Of a DNA stretch of 64,000 nt, positions 1 to 8,883 are shown piece after piece. Both the position numbers and the translations under genes were made by a program. Numbering within the stretch: the first letter of the stretch is position 1; every line of letters starts with the position of its first letter. This DNA comes from Methanothrix thermoacetophila PT (GTDB taxonomy: Archaea; Halobacteriota; Methanosarcinia; Methanotrichales; Methanotrichaceae). Below the pieces are notes generated by a model, which was not told the origin of the DNA, did not search any database, and worked only from the letters and a program-made list of their open reading frames with translations. The stretch is from contig NC_008553.1 of the NCBI RefSeq assembly GCF_000014945.1, positions 1,364,001 to 1,428,000 of the forward strand, given 5' to 3'.

Positions 1-1
1 G

Positions 2-427
2 AGAGCTGTTGCTGAGGGTGCGAAGGATGCTGGAGCGGATGTCGATCTCAAGAGGGTCGAGGATGTTGAGCCCGATGATCTCAAGTCGGCTGATGGAATA
101 GTGATTGGCTCACCCACATACTACGGGCTGATGTCAGCAGAGGTGAAGCAGCTCTTCGACAGAAGCGCGAAGGTGAGAGGGAAGCTGGAGAACAAGATCG
201 GCGCTGCCTTCACCTCGTCTGCAAGCATCGAGGGGGGGAATCAGACAACTCTTCTATCCATAATTCAGGCGATGATGATACACGGGATGGTGGTTGCAGG
301 GGATCCAATGGAGACAGGAGGGCATTATGGAGCCATAGCCATTGGATCTCCTGATGATAATTCCCTGAGGACATGCAGGAAGCTTGGTGAGAGGGTCGCG
401 ATGCTGGCTGAGAAGATATGTAGATAA
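2..427 (+). CDS. Flavodoxin/WrbA-like flavoprotein, 5' truncated
   Basis: The reading frame is open from base 2 to the TAA at 425-427 and gives 141 visible residues; the N-terminus lies outside the window. The motif GSPTYYGLMSAEVKQLFD, followed by a GGNQTT segment and a hydrophobic run near the end, is typical of the C-terminal half of flavodoxin/NADPH-dependent FMN reductase (WrbA-like) proteins. These are soluble FMN proteins that move electrons to quinones or other acceptors. The internal GTG at 101 is not the true start, because coding similarity continues upstream of it. The exact substrate cannot be told from this fragment. Confidence 0.75.
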   Translation, partial: RAVAEGAKDAGADVDLKRVEDVEPDDLKSADGIVIGSPTYYGLMSAEVKQLFDRSAKVRGKLENKIGAAFTSSASIEGGNQTTLLSIIQAMMIHGMVVAGDPMETGGHYGAIAIGSPDDNSLRTCRKLGERVAMLAEKICR

Positions 428-457
428 GAAATGTGATGATCTCGCTGGCTCTGCATC

Positions 458-545
458 TCTAATAGATCCGGTTAAGAATCACGCGTCTCCGAACCCAAAA
501 GCAGTGAGGTACAATTTCTGGCTTCAGCTCTTTATTCGGACATTC
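458..545 (-). repeat. Degenerate copy of the 89-bp inverted-repeat element
   Basis: Read on the minus strand, this stretch aligns by eye with the 89-bp family at 7656, 21997, 38430, 42278 and 51141. Shared blocks include the end TGTCCGAATAA, then AGCTGAAGCCAGAAATT. The far end is poorly preserved and I see no clear flanking duplication, so this is an old copy lying just upstream of the isomerase gene. Confidence 0.45.
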
Positions 546-596
546 CCCTTTGACACATCGCAACATAGATCTCCAGAGGATGTGTTGCATCATATC

Positions 597-1505
597 ATGA
601 TAGAGGATACTGCAGAGAAGATCAGGAGCATGGAGATCAGGGGCGCAGGGCTCATCGCACGTGCCGCAGCAGCTGCGCTGAGGGATTTCGTTTTAACTCT
701 GGATGTCTCGAGTCTGGACGAGTTCGATTCGGCACTGAAGAAGGCTGCGGACACGCTTCTCAGGACCAGGCCAACGGCCGTCTCTCTATCAAATGCAGTG
801 CGGATGGTTGCAAGGTACCGTTCGGAGGATCTCGAGTCAGCAAGAAGAGAGGTTGTGGCAAACGCCGAGCGGTTCATAGAGAGTTCCCTGAAGGCGGTGG
901 AGAGGATCGGCGAGATCGGAAGCAGGAGGGTCAGGGATGGGGATGTGATACTGACCCACTGCAACTCGAGCGCGGCCCTGGCAGTCATCGAGCGCGCTCA
1001 CAGGGATGGAAAGAGAATAGAAGTCATCGCAACCGAGTCTAGGCCCAGGTATCAGGGGCATCTGACAATAAAAAGGCTTGATGAAGTAGGGATACCAACA
1101 GAGCTGATTGTGGATTCTGCGGTCAGAAGCGTTATCGAGGATGTGGATCTCGTTGTTGTTGGCGCGGATGTCGTAACAGCCAACGGCTCGCTCGTCAACA
1201 AGATAGGAACATCACAGATCGCGCTCTGCGCACACGAGGCCAGGAAGCCGTTCATGGCGGCAGCCGAGACGTACAAGTTCAGCCCTGATACGCTCATGGG
1301 AGAGCTCGTCGAGATTGAGGAGAGGGGGCCTGAGGAGGTTCTGGATGACTATATGAGATACAAGCACCTCCGCGTGAGAAACCCGGCCTTCGATGTAACG
1401 CCTCATCAATACATAGATGTGATATGCACCGAGGTCGGAGCCATACCGCCGGAGATGAGCTACATTATAATAAAGGAGTGGCTGGGCTGGGAGATCAGGG
1501 CATAA
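597..1505 (+). CDS. Ribose-1,5-bisphosphate isomerase (eIF2B-alpha-like)
   Basis: A 302-residue member of the eIF2B alpha/beta/delta-related isomerase family. The N-terminal segment EKIRSMEIRGAGLIARAAA and the signatures GADVVTANGSLVNKIGT and AAETYKFSP match archaeal ribose-1,5-bisphosphate isomerase. That enzyme makes ribulose-1,5-bisphosphate from the AMP phosphorylase product and feeds form III RuBisCO in nucleotide salvage. The frame is open further upstream, but family similarity begins at ATG 597. An AGAGGA motif near 574 would better fit a GTG/TTG start at 582-587, so the first few residues are uncertain. A role as translation factor 2B subunit is the alternative; the isomerase is more likely in a methanogen. 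Confidence 0.8.
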   Translation: MIEDTAEKIRSMEIRGAGLIARAAAAALRDFVLTLDVSSLDEFDSALKKAADTLLRTRPTAVSLSNAVRMVARYRSEDLESARREVVANAERFIESSLKAVERIGEIGSRRVRDGDVILTHCNSSAALAVIERAHRDGKRIEVIATESRPRYQGHLTIKRLDEVGIPTELIVDSAVRSVIEDVDLVVVGADVVTANGSLVNKIGTSQIALCAHEARKPFMAAAETYKFSPDTLMGELVEIEERGPEEVLDDYMRYKHLRVRNPAFDVTPHQYIDVICTEVGAIPPEMSYIIIKEWLGWEIRA

Positions 1506-1640
1506 TCGCTCCCTACCATAAGATCTTGAAGGGGCGGCAGGCAGTGTTGTGGTGCATATGGTACGTAGAATCCGCTGGATCTGTAATCTGCTGAACCATG
1601 GAACCAGAACTGGCATAAAGCATGCACAATAAATCGGAGC

Positions 1641-2690
1641 ATGATGGGCTACAGACACCTCCTTGTGGATGCAGTGCAGAGCGTGAATCCCGACGATCCT
1701 GGGATAAGCATAATGGAGATCGAGCGCCTTTACGGCATACCTGCTGAGAGAATCGTCTTTCTCAGCAGGAACGAGAACCCGTACGGTCCGTCTCCTGAGG
1801 TTGTAAGGGCCGTGAGCCGGGCAGATCTGAGTAGGTATCCTTCACAGGATGAGTTTCTGAGCGCTGCTGCTGAGTACCTTGGAGTTTCAGAGGATCTCGT
1901 GATCGCGGGAGCGGGGCTTGACGGCATAATAGATTCCGTTTCAAGACTCTTTCTGGAGAAGGGCAGATCTGCATTCATACCTGTACCAACATACACGTAC
2001 TATGAGCTCGCAGCAAGGCTCTGCGGTGCAACGCCCGTGCTCGGCCGCAATCTGAGGGAGATTCCAAAGGATACATCACTCACATTCATCTGCTCACCGA
2101 ACAACCCCACAGGAGGGTTGATAGATGATGAGCTGCTCCGGGAGGTTCTGGAGGGCACAGACTCCATGGTCTTCCTGGACGAGGCTTACGCCGAGTTCGC
2201 GGGTGTGGGCCATGCGGAGTGGGTCGAGAGGTATGAAAATCTCATAGTTGGAAGGACTTTGTCAAAAGCGTTCGGCCTGGCAGGGATCAGAATAGGGTAT
2301 GCGGTCGCGCCTGAGTGGGTGGCCGAGCAGTACAACAGGGCAGCGCCTGTCTTCGGCATAAGCGCTCCTGCGATAGCCGGCGGCGTGGCAGCTCTGAAAG
2401 ATCCACACCACATGAAGAGCGCTGTCAAGAGGATCTTGGCTGAGAGGGAACGCGTCGCTGCGCATTTGAGGACGCATCCATCGCATGCAAATTTTCTGTA
2501 TGTGGAGACGGTGAGGGAGTCGAGCGCGCTAGTCAGGGATCTCCTGAAAGAGGGGATATCGGTAAAGGACTGCTCGGGAATACCGGGTTCCGACAACCAC
2601 CACATAAGGGTTACCATAGGGACGCCGGAGGAGAATGATGCGTTCCTCGAAGCTTACAGCATGGTGGAGGAGGCTCGAAGCTCGCGATAA
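1641..2690 (+). CDS. hisC: Histidinol-phosphate aminotransferase
   Basis: A 349-residue fold-type I PLP aminotransferase of the HisC family, converting imidazole-acetol phosphate to histidinol phosphate in histidine synthesis. Visible marks are LSRNENPYGPSP near the N-terminus, SPNNPTG near residue 150, DEAYAEF, and the PLP-lysine motif TLSKAFGLAGIRIGY near residue 205. Two adjacent ATG codons (1641, 1644) are possible starts; GGAG at 1636-1639 spaces better to 1644. The gene stands alone: no other his genes are in the window. A related threonine-phosphate decarboxylase (CobD) is possible but less likely. Confidence 0.85.
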   Translation: MMGYRHLLVDAVQSVNPDDPGISIMEIERLYGIPAERIVFLSRNENPYGPSPEVVRAVSRADLSRYPSQDEFLSAAAEYLGVSEDLVIAGAGLDGIIDSVSRLFLEKGRSAFIPVPTYTYYELAARLCGATPVLGRNLREIPKDTSLTFICSPNNPTGGLIDDELLREVLEGTDSMVFLDEAYAEFAGVGHAEWVERYENLIVGRTLSKAFGLAGIRIGYAVAPEWVAEQYNRAAPVFGISAPAIAGGVAALKDPHHMKSAVKRILAERERVAAHLRTHPSHANFLYVETVRESSALVRDLLKEGISVKDCSGIPGSDNHHIRVTIGTPEENDAFLEAYSMVEEARSSR

Positions 2691-2956
2691 ACAGACTCAG
2701 AAGGTGTGAGATACCACCATACGCATCTGACGCAGACGAAAATAGAGACAGGATGCTTCAGCCCATGATGCTGCGTGGAGCCGCTGCATGCGTGGCGCAA
2801 GGTGTTGGAGGCCTGACCCCAGACGATTCCGTAATATCGAGCATCATTTAATAGAAGTATCAAATATAAAACGTTATTTTTATATAACTACTATGAGCGA
2901 AACAGTTAAAGAGTGTGCTGTGGATATGCTGATTTTGTTGTCGAAATATATCGTGG

Positions 2957-5239
2957 GTGGGGATGGTGAACGGTAAAAACAAGCAGCTGACCCTTACGGG
3001 TGTTGTTGTCTCCGCGATGCCCAAGGTGCGCACCACAGATGGGCATCTGCTCGACTGGGACAGGAACGCGATAGTGAAGCAGCTTCTCAAGGAGACCAAG
3101 CTATCTGAGAATTTTTATAAAATGCCCGCCATAACTGAGGATGAGGCCAGGGAGATCGCGAAGGAGGTGGAGCGCAGGATACGATGGATGAACGTCCGCT
3201 ACCTCTCAGGGCCCCTCGTCAGGGAGATCGTAAACGTGGTGCTCCTCGAGAGGCATCATCCCGAGTGGCGGAACATATGCACGAGGATAGGCACACCAGT
3301 GTACGATGCCCACCTCATCGATATAGGCACAGGGTTTGAGTCGAGGGAGAACGCGAACCTTCAGGACAACGCGGAGACGTCGCACAAGAAGAAGGCAGAC
3401 AAGATCAGCAAGGAGCAGTACCTCCTGCTTCTTCCCCCGCACCTCTCAGATCACCACATCTCCGGGGACCTCCACATCCACGATCTGGAATACTTCGGCA
3501 CACGTCCGTTCTGCCAAGATCATGATCTCAGGTACTTCTTCTACTACGGATTGATGCCTGACGGGCGCGGGACCAAGGCATCCGTTGCAGGTCCTGCCAA
3601 AAAACCTGAGGTGGCAATCCTCCATGCCGTAAAGGCGCTAGGCAGCGCACAGACGAACTTCGCGGGAGGTCAGGGCTTCTACAACTTCCTGACCTTCGTG
3701 GCGCCGTATCTGGAGGGATTGGATTACGAGGAGATCAAGCAGCTCATGCAGATGTTTGTCTACGAGATGACCCAGATGATGGTCGCGCGCGGCGGGCAGC
3801 TTGTATTCTCCTCGGTCCAGCTCACGCCCGGAGTGCCAACGATCTGGAAGGACAAGCCGGTCGTCTACAAAGGGAGGATATGGAATGGTGAGCAGGCACC
3901 ACTGAAGACATACGGCGAGTTCGAGAGGGAGGTGAGGCTCGCCTTCAAGGCGCTGATGGAGGTCATGCTGGAGGGCGATTACTGGGGAAAGCCGTTCAAT
4001 TTCCCGAAGCCGGAGATAAGCATCGAGCCTGATTTCATGAGGGAAGATGATGAGTTCAACCGTGCACATCCGGATCTGCCGACTTACAGAGATCTGTACA
4101 TGCTGGCCTTCAAGCTTGCTGCAAAGTACGGCGCTCCATACTTCGACAACCAGCTCCCAGAGTACAGAGGTGCTGGAAAGGGGATATCGTGCTACCAGTG
4201 CTGTGCGTATCAGTTCTCCTCCACCTTCCAGAACGACACCGAGTTTGAGGACAAGCTCTACTTCAAGGACGGAAAACACTTCTCGATGGGTTCGTGGCAG
4301 GTCGTCTCGCTGAACTGTCCGCGGGCTGCCTACAAGGCGCGCGGGGAGGACGAGCTGCTCTTCGAGTATCTCAGGGAGTTGATGGATGTCTCCGTCGAGA
4401 TCTTCAAAGTGAAAAGAGACTGGATGGATAAGATCATAGCAAACGGACGGATGCCGTTTGCCACCCAGCGACCCAGGGATCCTCTCACCGGAGAGAGGGG
4501 CACAATGGCTGTAGATCTTGATCGGCTCGTCTATACGATAGGAGTAGTGGGGATAAACGAGATGGTCCAGTTCCACACGGGCAAACAGATGCATGAATCA
4601 AGGGATGCATGGCGGTTTGCGGTCAGAGCGATGACCGAGATGCAGCTTTATGTTAAAAAGCTGAGCAGGGATCACGGGATGACCATCGCGCTTGCGAGGA
4701 CTCCTGCTGAGACCACAGCGCAGCGCTTTGCTGTATCGGATTTGCTGCACGATGAATACAGGGAGTGCGCAAAGCGTGTTGTGAAAGGCGATCTTAAAAC
4801 AGCGCTGGAGAACCTCCACAGGACTAGAGACCTCCCAGTCTACTACACAAATGGCACACATGTGTGTGTGAGTGCGGATATCCCGATCATGGAACGTGCG
4901 ATGCTGGAGCATGTCTTCTTCCCAATAGTGGATGGGGGTAACATCTTCCACATCTTCTTAGGGGAGAGCGATCCAGATCCAGAATCGCTGATGAACTTCG
5001 GGATGAACCTCGCGAAGAACACACAGATCGGCTACTTCGCGTTCACCAGGGATATGACTGTGTGCATGAGCTGCTGCGCGATATCTCCCGGGCTCCAGGA
5101 GAAGTGCCCCCGCTGCAACTCCTCTGTGGTGGATCACATAAGCAGGATAACCGGATATCTCCAGGCTGTCAGCGGCTGGAATGCTGCGAAGCAGCAGGAG
5201 CTAAGGGACCGGAAGAGGTACAAGCATCTGCTCTCGTAG
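2957..5239 (+). CDS. nrdD: Anaerobic ribonucleoside-triphosphate reductase (class III)
   Basis: A 760-residue glycyl-radical enzyme reducing ribonucleoside triphosphates to deoxy forms without oxygen. An ATP-cone-like N-terminal region (residues 20-110) precedes the catalytic barrel. The C-terminal zinc site CMSCC...CPRC lies near residues 702-722 and is followed by the glycyl-radical loop RITGY near residue 730. The start could be GTG 2957, ATG 2963 or GTG 2966; an AT-rich TATA region lies at about 2867-2890. No NrdG activase is beside it; the next gene is a ferredoxin. A separate cobalamin-dependent reductase sits at 55.5-57.6 kb. Confidence 0.92.
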   Translation: MGMVNGKNKQLTLTGVVVSAMPKVRTTDGHLLDWDRNAIVKQLLKETKLSENFYKMPAITEDEAREIAKEVERRIRWMNVRYLSGPLVREIVNVVLLERHHPEWRNICTRIGTPVYDAHLIDIGTGFESRENANLQDNAETSHKKKADKISKEQYLLLLPPHLSDHHISGDLHIHDLEYFGTRPFCQDHDLRYFFYYGLMPDGRGTKASVAGPAKKPEVAILHAVKALGSAQTNFAGGQGFYNFLTFVAPYLEGLDYEEIKQLMQMFVYEMTQMMVARGGQLVFSSVQLTPGVPTIWKDKPVVYKGRIWNGEQAPLKTYGEFEREVRLAFKALMEVMLEGDYWGKPFNFPKPEISIEPDFMREDDEFNRAHPDLPTYRDLYMLAFKLAAKYGAPYFDNQLPEYRGAGKGISCYQCCAYQFSSTFQNDTEFEDKLYFKDGKHFSMGSWQVVSLNCPRAAYKARGEDELLFEYLRELMDVSVEIFKVKRDWMDKIIANGRMPFATQRPRDPLTGERGTMAVDLDRLVYTIGVVGINEMVQFHTGKQMHESRDAWRFAVRAMTEMQLYVKKLSRDHGMTIALARTPAETTAQRFAVSDLLHDEYRECAKRVVKGDLKTALENLHRTRDLPVYYTNGTHVCVSADIPIMERAMLEHVFFPIVDGGNIFHIFLGESDPDPESLMNFGMNLAKNTQIGYFAFTRDMTVCMSCCAISPGLQEKCPRCNSSVVDHISRITGYLQAVSGWNAAKQQELRDRKRYKHLLS

Positions 5240-5288
5240 ATGCTGCTCATCAGACCCCCTTAAGTCATATTATCCTACATGGCTCATG

Positions 5289-5378
5289 TGGTCGAATCGT
5301 CGGAGAGGCTAGCTACTGATATCCCGCCCAGCAGCAATCGACTTCGCCTCTTTTACAAGGCTGCAGATCCGCCGAATC
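5289..5378. repeat. Dispersed inverted-repeat element (copy 1, about 90 bp)
   Basis: This segment aligns by eye with 29736-29823 over about 90 bases. The best-kept blocks are TGGTCGA.TC.TCGGAG at one end and TGCAGATCCGCCGAATC at the other. The two ends are imperfect inverted repeats of each other, as expected for a small non-autonomous mobile element or a hairpin repeat. It lies between nrdD and the ferredoxin gene. Confidence 0.5.
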
Positions 5379-5398
5379 GCAAGGATGTGCAGCTTTAT

Positions 5399-5460
5399 CT
5401 CGCAGCATTGCTGCGAGCATTGATTGCAAAAGCTGCTGACGAAAGGTATATATCATATCT
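5399..5460 (+). promoter_or_regulatory. Palindrome and TATA box upstream of ferredoxin
   Basis: A perfect 19-base dyad (CTCGCAGCA-T-TGCTGCGAG, 5399-5417) sits about 30 bases upstream of an archaeal TATA box (GGTATATATC, about 5446-5455). The ferredoxin ATG is at 5511, so transcription probably starts near 5478. The dyad is well placed for a regulator acting on this promoter, though it could also be a hairpin ending the upstream transcript. Confidence 0.45.
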
Positions 5461-5510
5461 GCCTACTCCACGATTACTGGCCGATAAAAGGCAAATTGGA
5501 GGATTTCGTA

Positions 5511-5687
5511 ATGCCTGCAGTAGTTAACAGAGAGGAATGTGTGAGCTGTGGAACCTGCGTGGAGGAGTGCCCGGAGGAGGCTATCAAACTCGATGACGAG
5601 GAGATAGCAGTAGTCGACCCCGAGAAGTGCACAGAGTGCGGCACATGCGTAGAGGCCTGCCCGTCTGAGGCAATCCACATCGAGTAA
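5511..5687 (+). CDS. Small 2[4Fe-4S] ferredoxin
   Basis: A 58-residue clostridial-type ferredoxin. Two CxxCxxCxxxCP motifs ([12 protein letters not shown] and [12 protein letters not shown]) bind two [4Fe-4S] clusters. The start ATG 5511 is preceded by GGAGG at 5498-5502. It is a low-potential soluble electron carrier; in acetoclastic methanogens such proteins accept electrons from CO dehydrogenase, but the partner here is inference. The gene has its own TATA box, so it is not simply part of the nrdD transcript, although supply of electrons to the anaerobic reductase system is conceivable. Confidence 0.93.
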   Translation: MPAVVNREECVSCGTCVEECPEEAIKLDDEEIAVVDPEKCTECGTCVEACPSEAIHIE

Positions 5688-5689
5688 GG

Positions 5690-5715
5690 ATCTTCCCGCT
5701 TTTTTTATTTGTTTC
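5690..5715 (+). terminator. T-rich terminator after ferredoxin
   Basis: A run of seven T bases with a further T-rich tail (CGCTTTTTTTATTTG) follows the ferredoxin stop within 15 bases. This is typical of archaeal intrinsic termination. Confidence 0.5.
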
Positions 5716-5965
5716 AGGTCGTATACACAGCGATCCTCCATGCTGCGGTTTATCTGATCCAAACGCTTGCAGCGCGTGTGAGGTTTCAGGCAGAGACCCA
5801 CCCAGAAATCTCCTGGGTGATGGATGTGCGCTACGAAGCGTGACCGGCCCGATCCCAGCGGCGGATCAGCACCATTGCACATGCGTCTAGCATTTGTACA
5901 AGTGCAGCACACAACTGTAGATGCTCCTCGAGCATCCTGAAAAATAGATTATAGGGCTCTCAGGA

Positions 5966-7198
5966 TCAGTAGAACATCCTGAGAGACTCGTCTGCCTTCT
6001 CTTCCTCACCGAGAACCTTCTTCACAGCCTGTCTGAAGTCCTCCATGGTGACAACGGTGGCCTCTCTCCTTATCGCGTTCATTCCGGCCTCGACCGCAAT
6101 GGCCTTCAGCTCAGCACCGCTTGCTCCCTCTGTCTGCTTCGCTATGGATGAGAGATCCACATCACCAGCCAGCTTCATCTTCTTCGTGTGGATCTCAAGT
6201 ATCTTCAGCCTCGCAACCTCGTTGGGCATCGGTATCTCGATGATCCTGTCGAACCTGCCCGGCCGGAGGAGCGCAGGATCCAGGATGTCTATCCTGTTTG
6301 TGGCGGCGATGATCTTGACATCACCTCTCTCCCTGAAACCATCCATCTCGGCCAGGAGCTGCATCATCGTCCTGTTGACCTCTGCGCTGCCCGTTGTGCC
6401 GTCATGCGTCCTGATGCTCCCCACAGCGTCAATCTCATCGATGAATACTATTGATGGTGCCTTATCTCTTGCCATCTGGAATATATCCCGCACGAGCTGC
6501 GCACCCTCTCCGATGAACTTGTGGACCAGCTCGCTTCCCGACATGTGTATGAACGTTGCCCTGGCATGGTGCGCAACAGCCTTGGCGAGGAGCGTTTTCC
6601 CTGTGCCGGGGAGCCCGTAGAGGAGGACTCCTCTGGGCGGCTCTATTCCTATGCTGCTGAAGAGCTCCGGCCTTGTCAGCGGAAGCTCAACTGTCTCGCG
6701 TATCTCCTGTATCTGAGAGTCGAGACCTCCAACATCATCATACGTCACATTCGGAGCCTCTATCAGCTCCATCATCTTCGCCCTAGCATCCACAGATCTC
6801 TCCAGGAGCCTCACTATCGTCAGGGAGTTGTTTATTGCAACCCTGCTGTTCGGCTGCAGCTTCTCCATTATCTCCGGAGGAGCTGTGGTTATGAACTCCT
6901 GGTTGTTCCCATGCTGTCTGAGCATGACGTAGTCGTCGCCCACCTCTATCACTGTGGCCAGAAACAGCGGCATGCGCCTCAGCAGAGCGTTCTCCTTCTT
7001 AAGACGCTCAAGCTCGCGCAGATACTTCTTGTTGGATATGAGAGACTCGAAGAGCTTCGCTCTGGCCTCCTCGCGCTCCATGCGGAGGGCCTCGGCCTCC
7101 TCAGCCAGTGCCCTGTTCTCCCTCTCGAGCGCTGCGATCCTCTTGGTGAACGACTCGATCAGGCTTTCCTGATCCGTCATAGCTGACGATTCACTCAT
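5966..7198 (-). CDS. pan: Proteasome-activating nucleotidase
   Basis: A 410-residue AAA ATPase that unfolds proteins and feeds them to the archaeal 20S proteasome. An N-terminal coiled coil (about residues 12-75) and an OB domain (78-135) precede the AAA module. Visible are the Walker A motif GLPGTGKT (195-202), Walker B IVFIDEID (about 250-256) and the arginine fingers in LLRPGRFDR. The start ATG 7198 has AAGG spaced correctly; the frame remains open 13 codons upstream. The C-terminus is ...RMFY, so the usual proteasome-docking HbYX tail has Phe in the Tyr position. No proteasome subunit genes are adjacent. Confidence 0.93.
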   Translation of the reverse strand: MSESSAMTDQESLIESFTKRIAALERENRALAEEAEALRMEREEARAKLFESLISNKKYLRELERLKKENALLRRMPLFLATVIEVGDDYVMLRQHGNNQEFITTAPPEIMEKLQPNSRVAINNSLTIVRLLERSVDARAKMMELIEAPNVTYDDVGGLDSQIQEIRETVELPLTRPELFSSIGIEPPRGVLLYGLPGTGKTLLAKAVAHHARATFIHMSGSELVHKFIGEGAQLVRDIFQMARDKAPSIVFIDEIDAVGSIRTHDGTTGSAEVNRTMMQLLAEMDGFRERGDVKIIAATNRIDILDPALLRPGRFDRIIEIPMPNEVARLKILEIHTKKMKLAGDVDLSSIAKQTEGASGAELKAIAVEAGMNAIRREATVVTMEDFRQAVKKVLGEEEKADESLRMFY

Positions 7199-7333
7199 AG
7201 TAACGCCTTCGATCTTCAACGATATAAACTCATGCATCCACGCCCAGGATACATTCCGCGAATTTCGTATCGCTCTTATCCATATAATGACTTTCCTGGA
7301 AAGACAATGTCCCTGGCAGGCGTTCTTGGAGAA

Positions 7334-7394
7334 TGAATGAGTGCTTCCAGCAACCGGACTACATGTCCTCTAAGTTGCTGAACACACAAGAGCG
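7334..7394. repeat. Hairpin-type dispersed repeat, copy 1
   Basis: Aligns by eye with 8751-8806 and 61182-61246. All three start TGAATG..T.AGTGC or close to it and end in AAGAGCG or AAAGCG. This copy has a stem CAGCAAC/GTTGCTG in its centre, so it can fold back on itself. Confidence 0.45.
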
Positions 7395-7655
7395 TTTCAT
7401 ATTTAACATTGATAGAGTTCCGCTCTCATTCCCTGCTGAAAAACAGCGTACTTCTGCCCTTCGACCAGCCTCAACCGTGTAGGGTGGTCTCGACGAGTGG
7501 CCAAATGCTCTCCACCACAGCAGCGTTAGAGGCACATATTAGAGGTACATTGGTATGAAAATGGTTCCCGCAAAGGTCCATTTTCATCCACATGGGTGAC
7601 TTTGGGTCATGGGTGTTTTTTCAGCATTTCGTGTGACATCCGGTGCAGCCATAGA

Positions 7656-7745
7656 GGACCTGTCAGGATATATAGCCGTGGCCGGAAATCTGGATCTTCT
7701 CCTCTTCTATACATCATAAACACCTAATCCTTATTCGGACACGTC
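7656..7745. repeat. 89-bp inverted-repeat element, copy A
   Basis: The ends GGACCTGTC and ATTCGGACACGTC are inverted repeats. Flanks AGCCATAGA (7647-7655) and CACCATAGA (7746-7754) match at 7 of 9 bases, consistent with a decayed 9-bp target duplication. The interior shares GGCCGGAAATCTGGA and AAACACCTAATCC with the other copies. Confidence 0.6.
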
Positions 7746-7785
7746 CACCATAGATATAAGTGCATTCAAGATCCATGCTTTCTAG

Positions 7786-8646
7786 ATGGTAGAACATCTA
7801 GCCGAGATGGCCAAGGCCCTGGTGCGGATCAGGGACGGGAAGCCTGAGGTCCTGACGTCTCCATTGATCAGGTTCTGCCCTCTCAGGAGGGATCTATATG
7901 GGATCGACGAGGAGAGCCGCGAGACTGTGGAAGAGGTGATCCGAAGCCACATCGAGGATCTTGGCATGTACAGCTCACAGCGGGTTCTCGAGCTTGCAGA
8001 AGATCCGGTGAGCTTCGGCGCCTCGGAGATCCTCATGGATGGTATGGCAGAGGGGCTGGTGGACGCTGCAGTGCTTGTCTGTGATGGCGCCGGCACCGTT
8101 GTCATAACCAGGCCGGATGTTCTGCAGGCAATCGGAGCGCACATGACAGGGCTCATCAAGACTGAGCCAATAGCGGAGATCCAGGATGGTCTGGAGCAGA
8201 AGGGATGCATCCTTATCGATCGTCACGCGACTATCGATCAGATCAGAGGTTTCGTGACAGCGATCGATGCGGGTTTTGAGCGGGTTGCTGTGACCCTGGC
8301 AGGGAGCATGTCCTCTGATGCCAGAGATCTCCGTGCGATAGGTGCAAGATCCGGAAGAAGGCCTTTCATCCTAGCGGTGCACACCACCGGCATAAGCAGT
8401 GACGAGGCTGCGGCTCTGGCGGAGACATGCGATATCATCTGGTCCTGCGCATCCAGGGCCGTAAGGGAGGTCGTGGGAGAGAGGGCAGTGCTCCAGATAG
8501 GCGTATCGATACCAGTATTCGCCATGACCCAGGAGGGAAAGCGGCTCGTCCTGAACAGAGCGCTGCACTTCAAAGGCGCACTTGTGATCCACAGATCGAG
8601 CCTGCCACATCTGCATGCAAATCGTCAGCCGAGACCACTGATCTAG
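7786..8646 (+). CDS. Putative methanogenesis marker protein 8 (DUF2099)
   Basis: A 286-residue protein that I assign, from memory of the family, to DUF2099/methanogenesis marker 8, found mainly in methanogens. Visible features are an early RFCPLRRDLYGI segment, a glycine-rich VCDGAGTVVITRP stretch, and alternating beta/alpha segments suggesting a Rossmann-like fold. No signal peptide or membrane segment is seen. The function of the family is not established; association with methyl-coenzyme M reductase biology is the usual inference. It is monocistronic, with an 89-bp mobile repeat ending about 40 bases upstream of its ATG, which may affect its promoter. Confidence 0.6.
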   Translation: MVEHLAEMAKALVRIRDGKPEVLTSPLIRFCPLRRDLYGIDEESRETVEEVIRSHIEDLGMYSSQRVLELAEDPVSFGASEILMDGMAEGLVDAAVLVCDGAGTVVITRPDVLQAIGAHMTGLIKTEPIAEIQDGLEQKGCILIDRHATIDQIRGFVTAIDAGFERVAVTLAGSMSSDARDLRAIGARSGRRPFILAVHTTGISSDEAAALAETCDIIWSCASRAVREVVGERAVLQIGVSIPVFAMTQEGKRLVLNRALHFKGALVIHRSSLPHLHANRQPRPLI

Positions 8647-8750
8647 TCAGGAATTGTGCATGATTCTCCGTCTGTATCTGAATCCAACGCTATTATCCAG
8701 CGGACAACCTGCATGCAGAGACATCGGTCCGGCAGCGAGCTCCTGACAGA

Positions 8751-8806
8751 TGAATGGGTGCTTCAAGCCGAGGTGCGGAGCCTCCAACCTGCTGAATACA
8801 AAAGCG
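8751..8806. repeat. Hairpin-type dispersed repeat, copy 2
   Basis: Starts TGAATGGGTGCTTCAAG and ends CTGCTGAATACAAAAGCG, matching the order of blocks in the copies at 7334 and 61182. It is the most diverged of the three. Confidence 0.4.
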
Positions 8807-8883
8807 ATAACGCTCCGCATTTTGACCGATCCCCAGTGGCTCTGGTGCGAAGGTTCATATCTGCAGGCTCATAGCGTAATGAT

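Larger units (their letters stand above)
7199..7785. other. Intergenic region with several hairpins and repeats
   Basis: No gene is visible here. It holds a hairpin-type dispersed repeat (7334-7394), a perfect 10-bp inverted repeat ATGAAAATGG/CCATTTTCAT with a 13-base loop (7555-7564 and 7578-7587), and one copy of the 89-bp element (7656-7745). The left part upstream of PAN should hold that gene's promoter, but no TATA box stands out. Confidence 0.6.

Noticed and set aside
3638-4594. Long open frame (318 codons) on the minus strand inside nrdD
   Set aside because: It is a mirror of the strongly biased nrdD coding sequence, with no ribosome site, promoter or recognisable domain.
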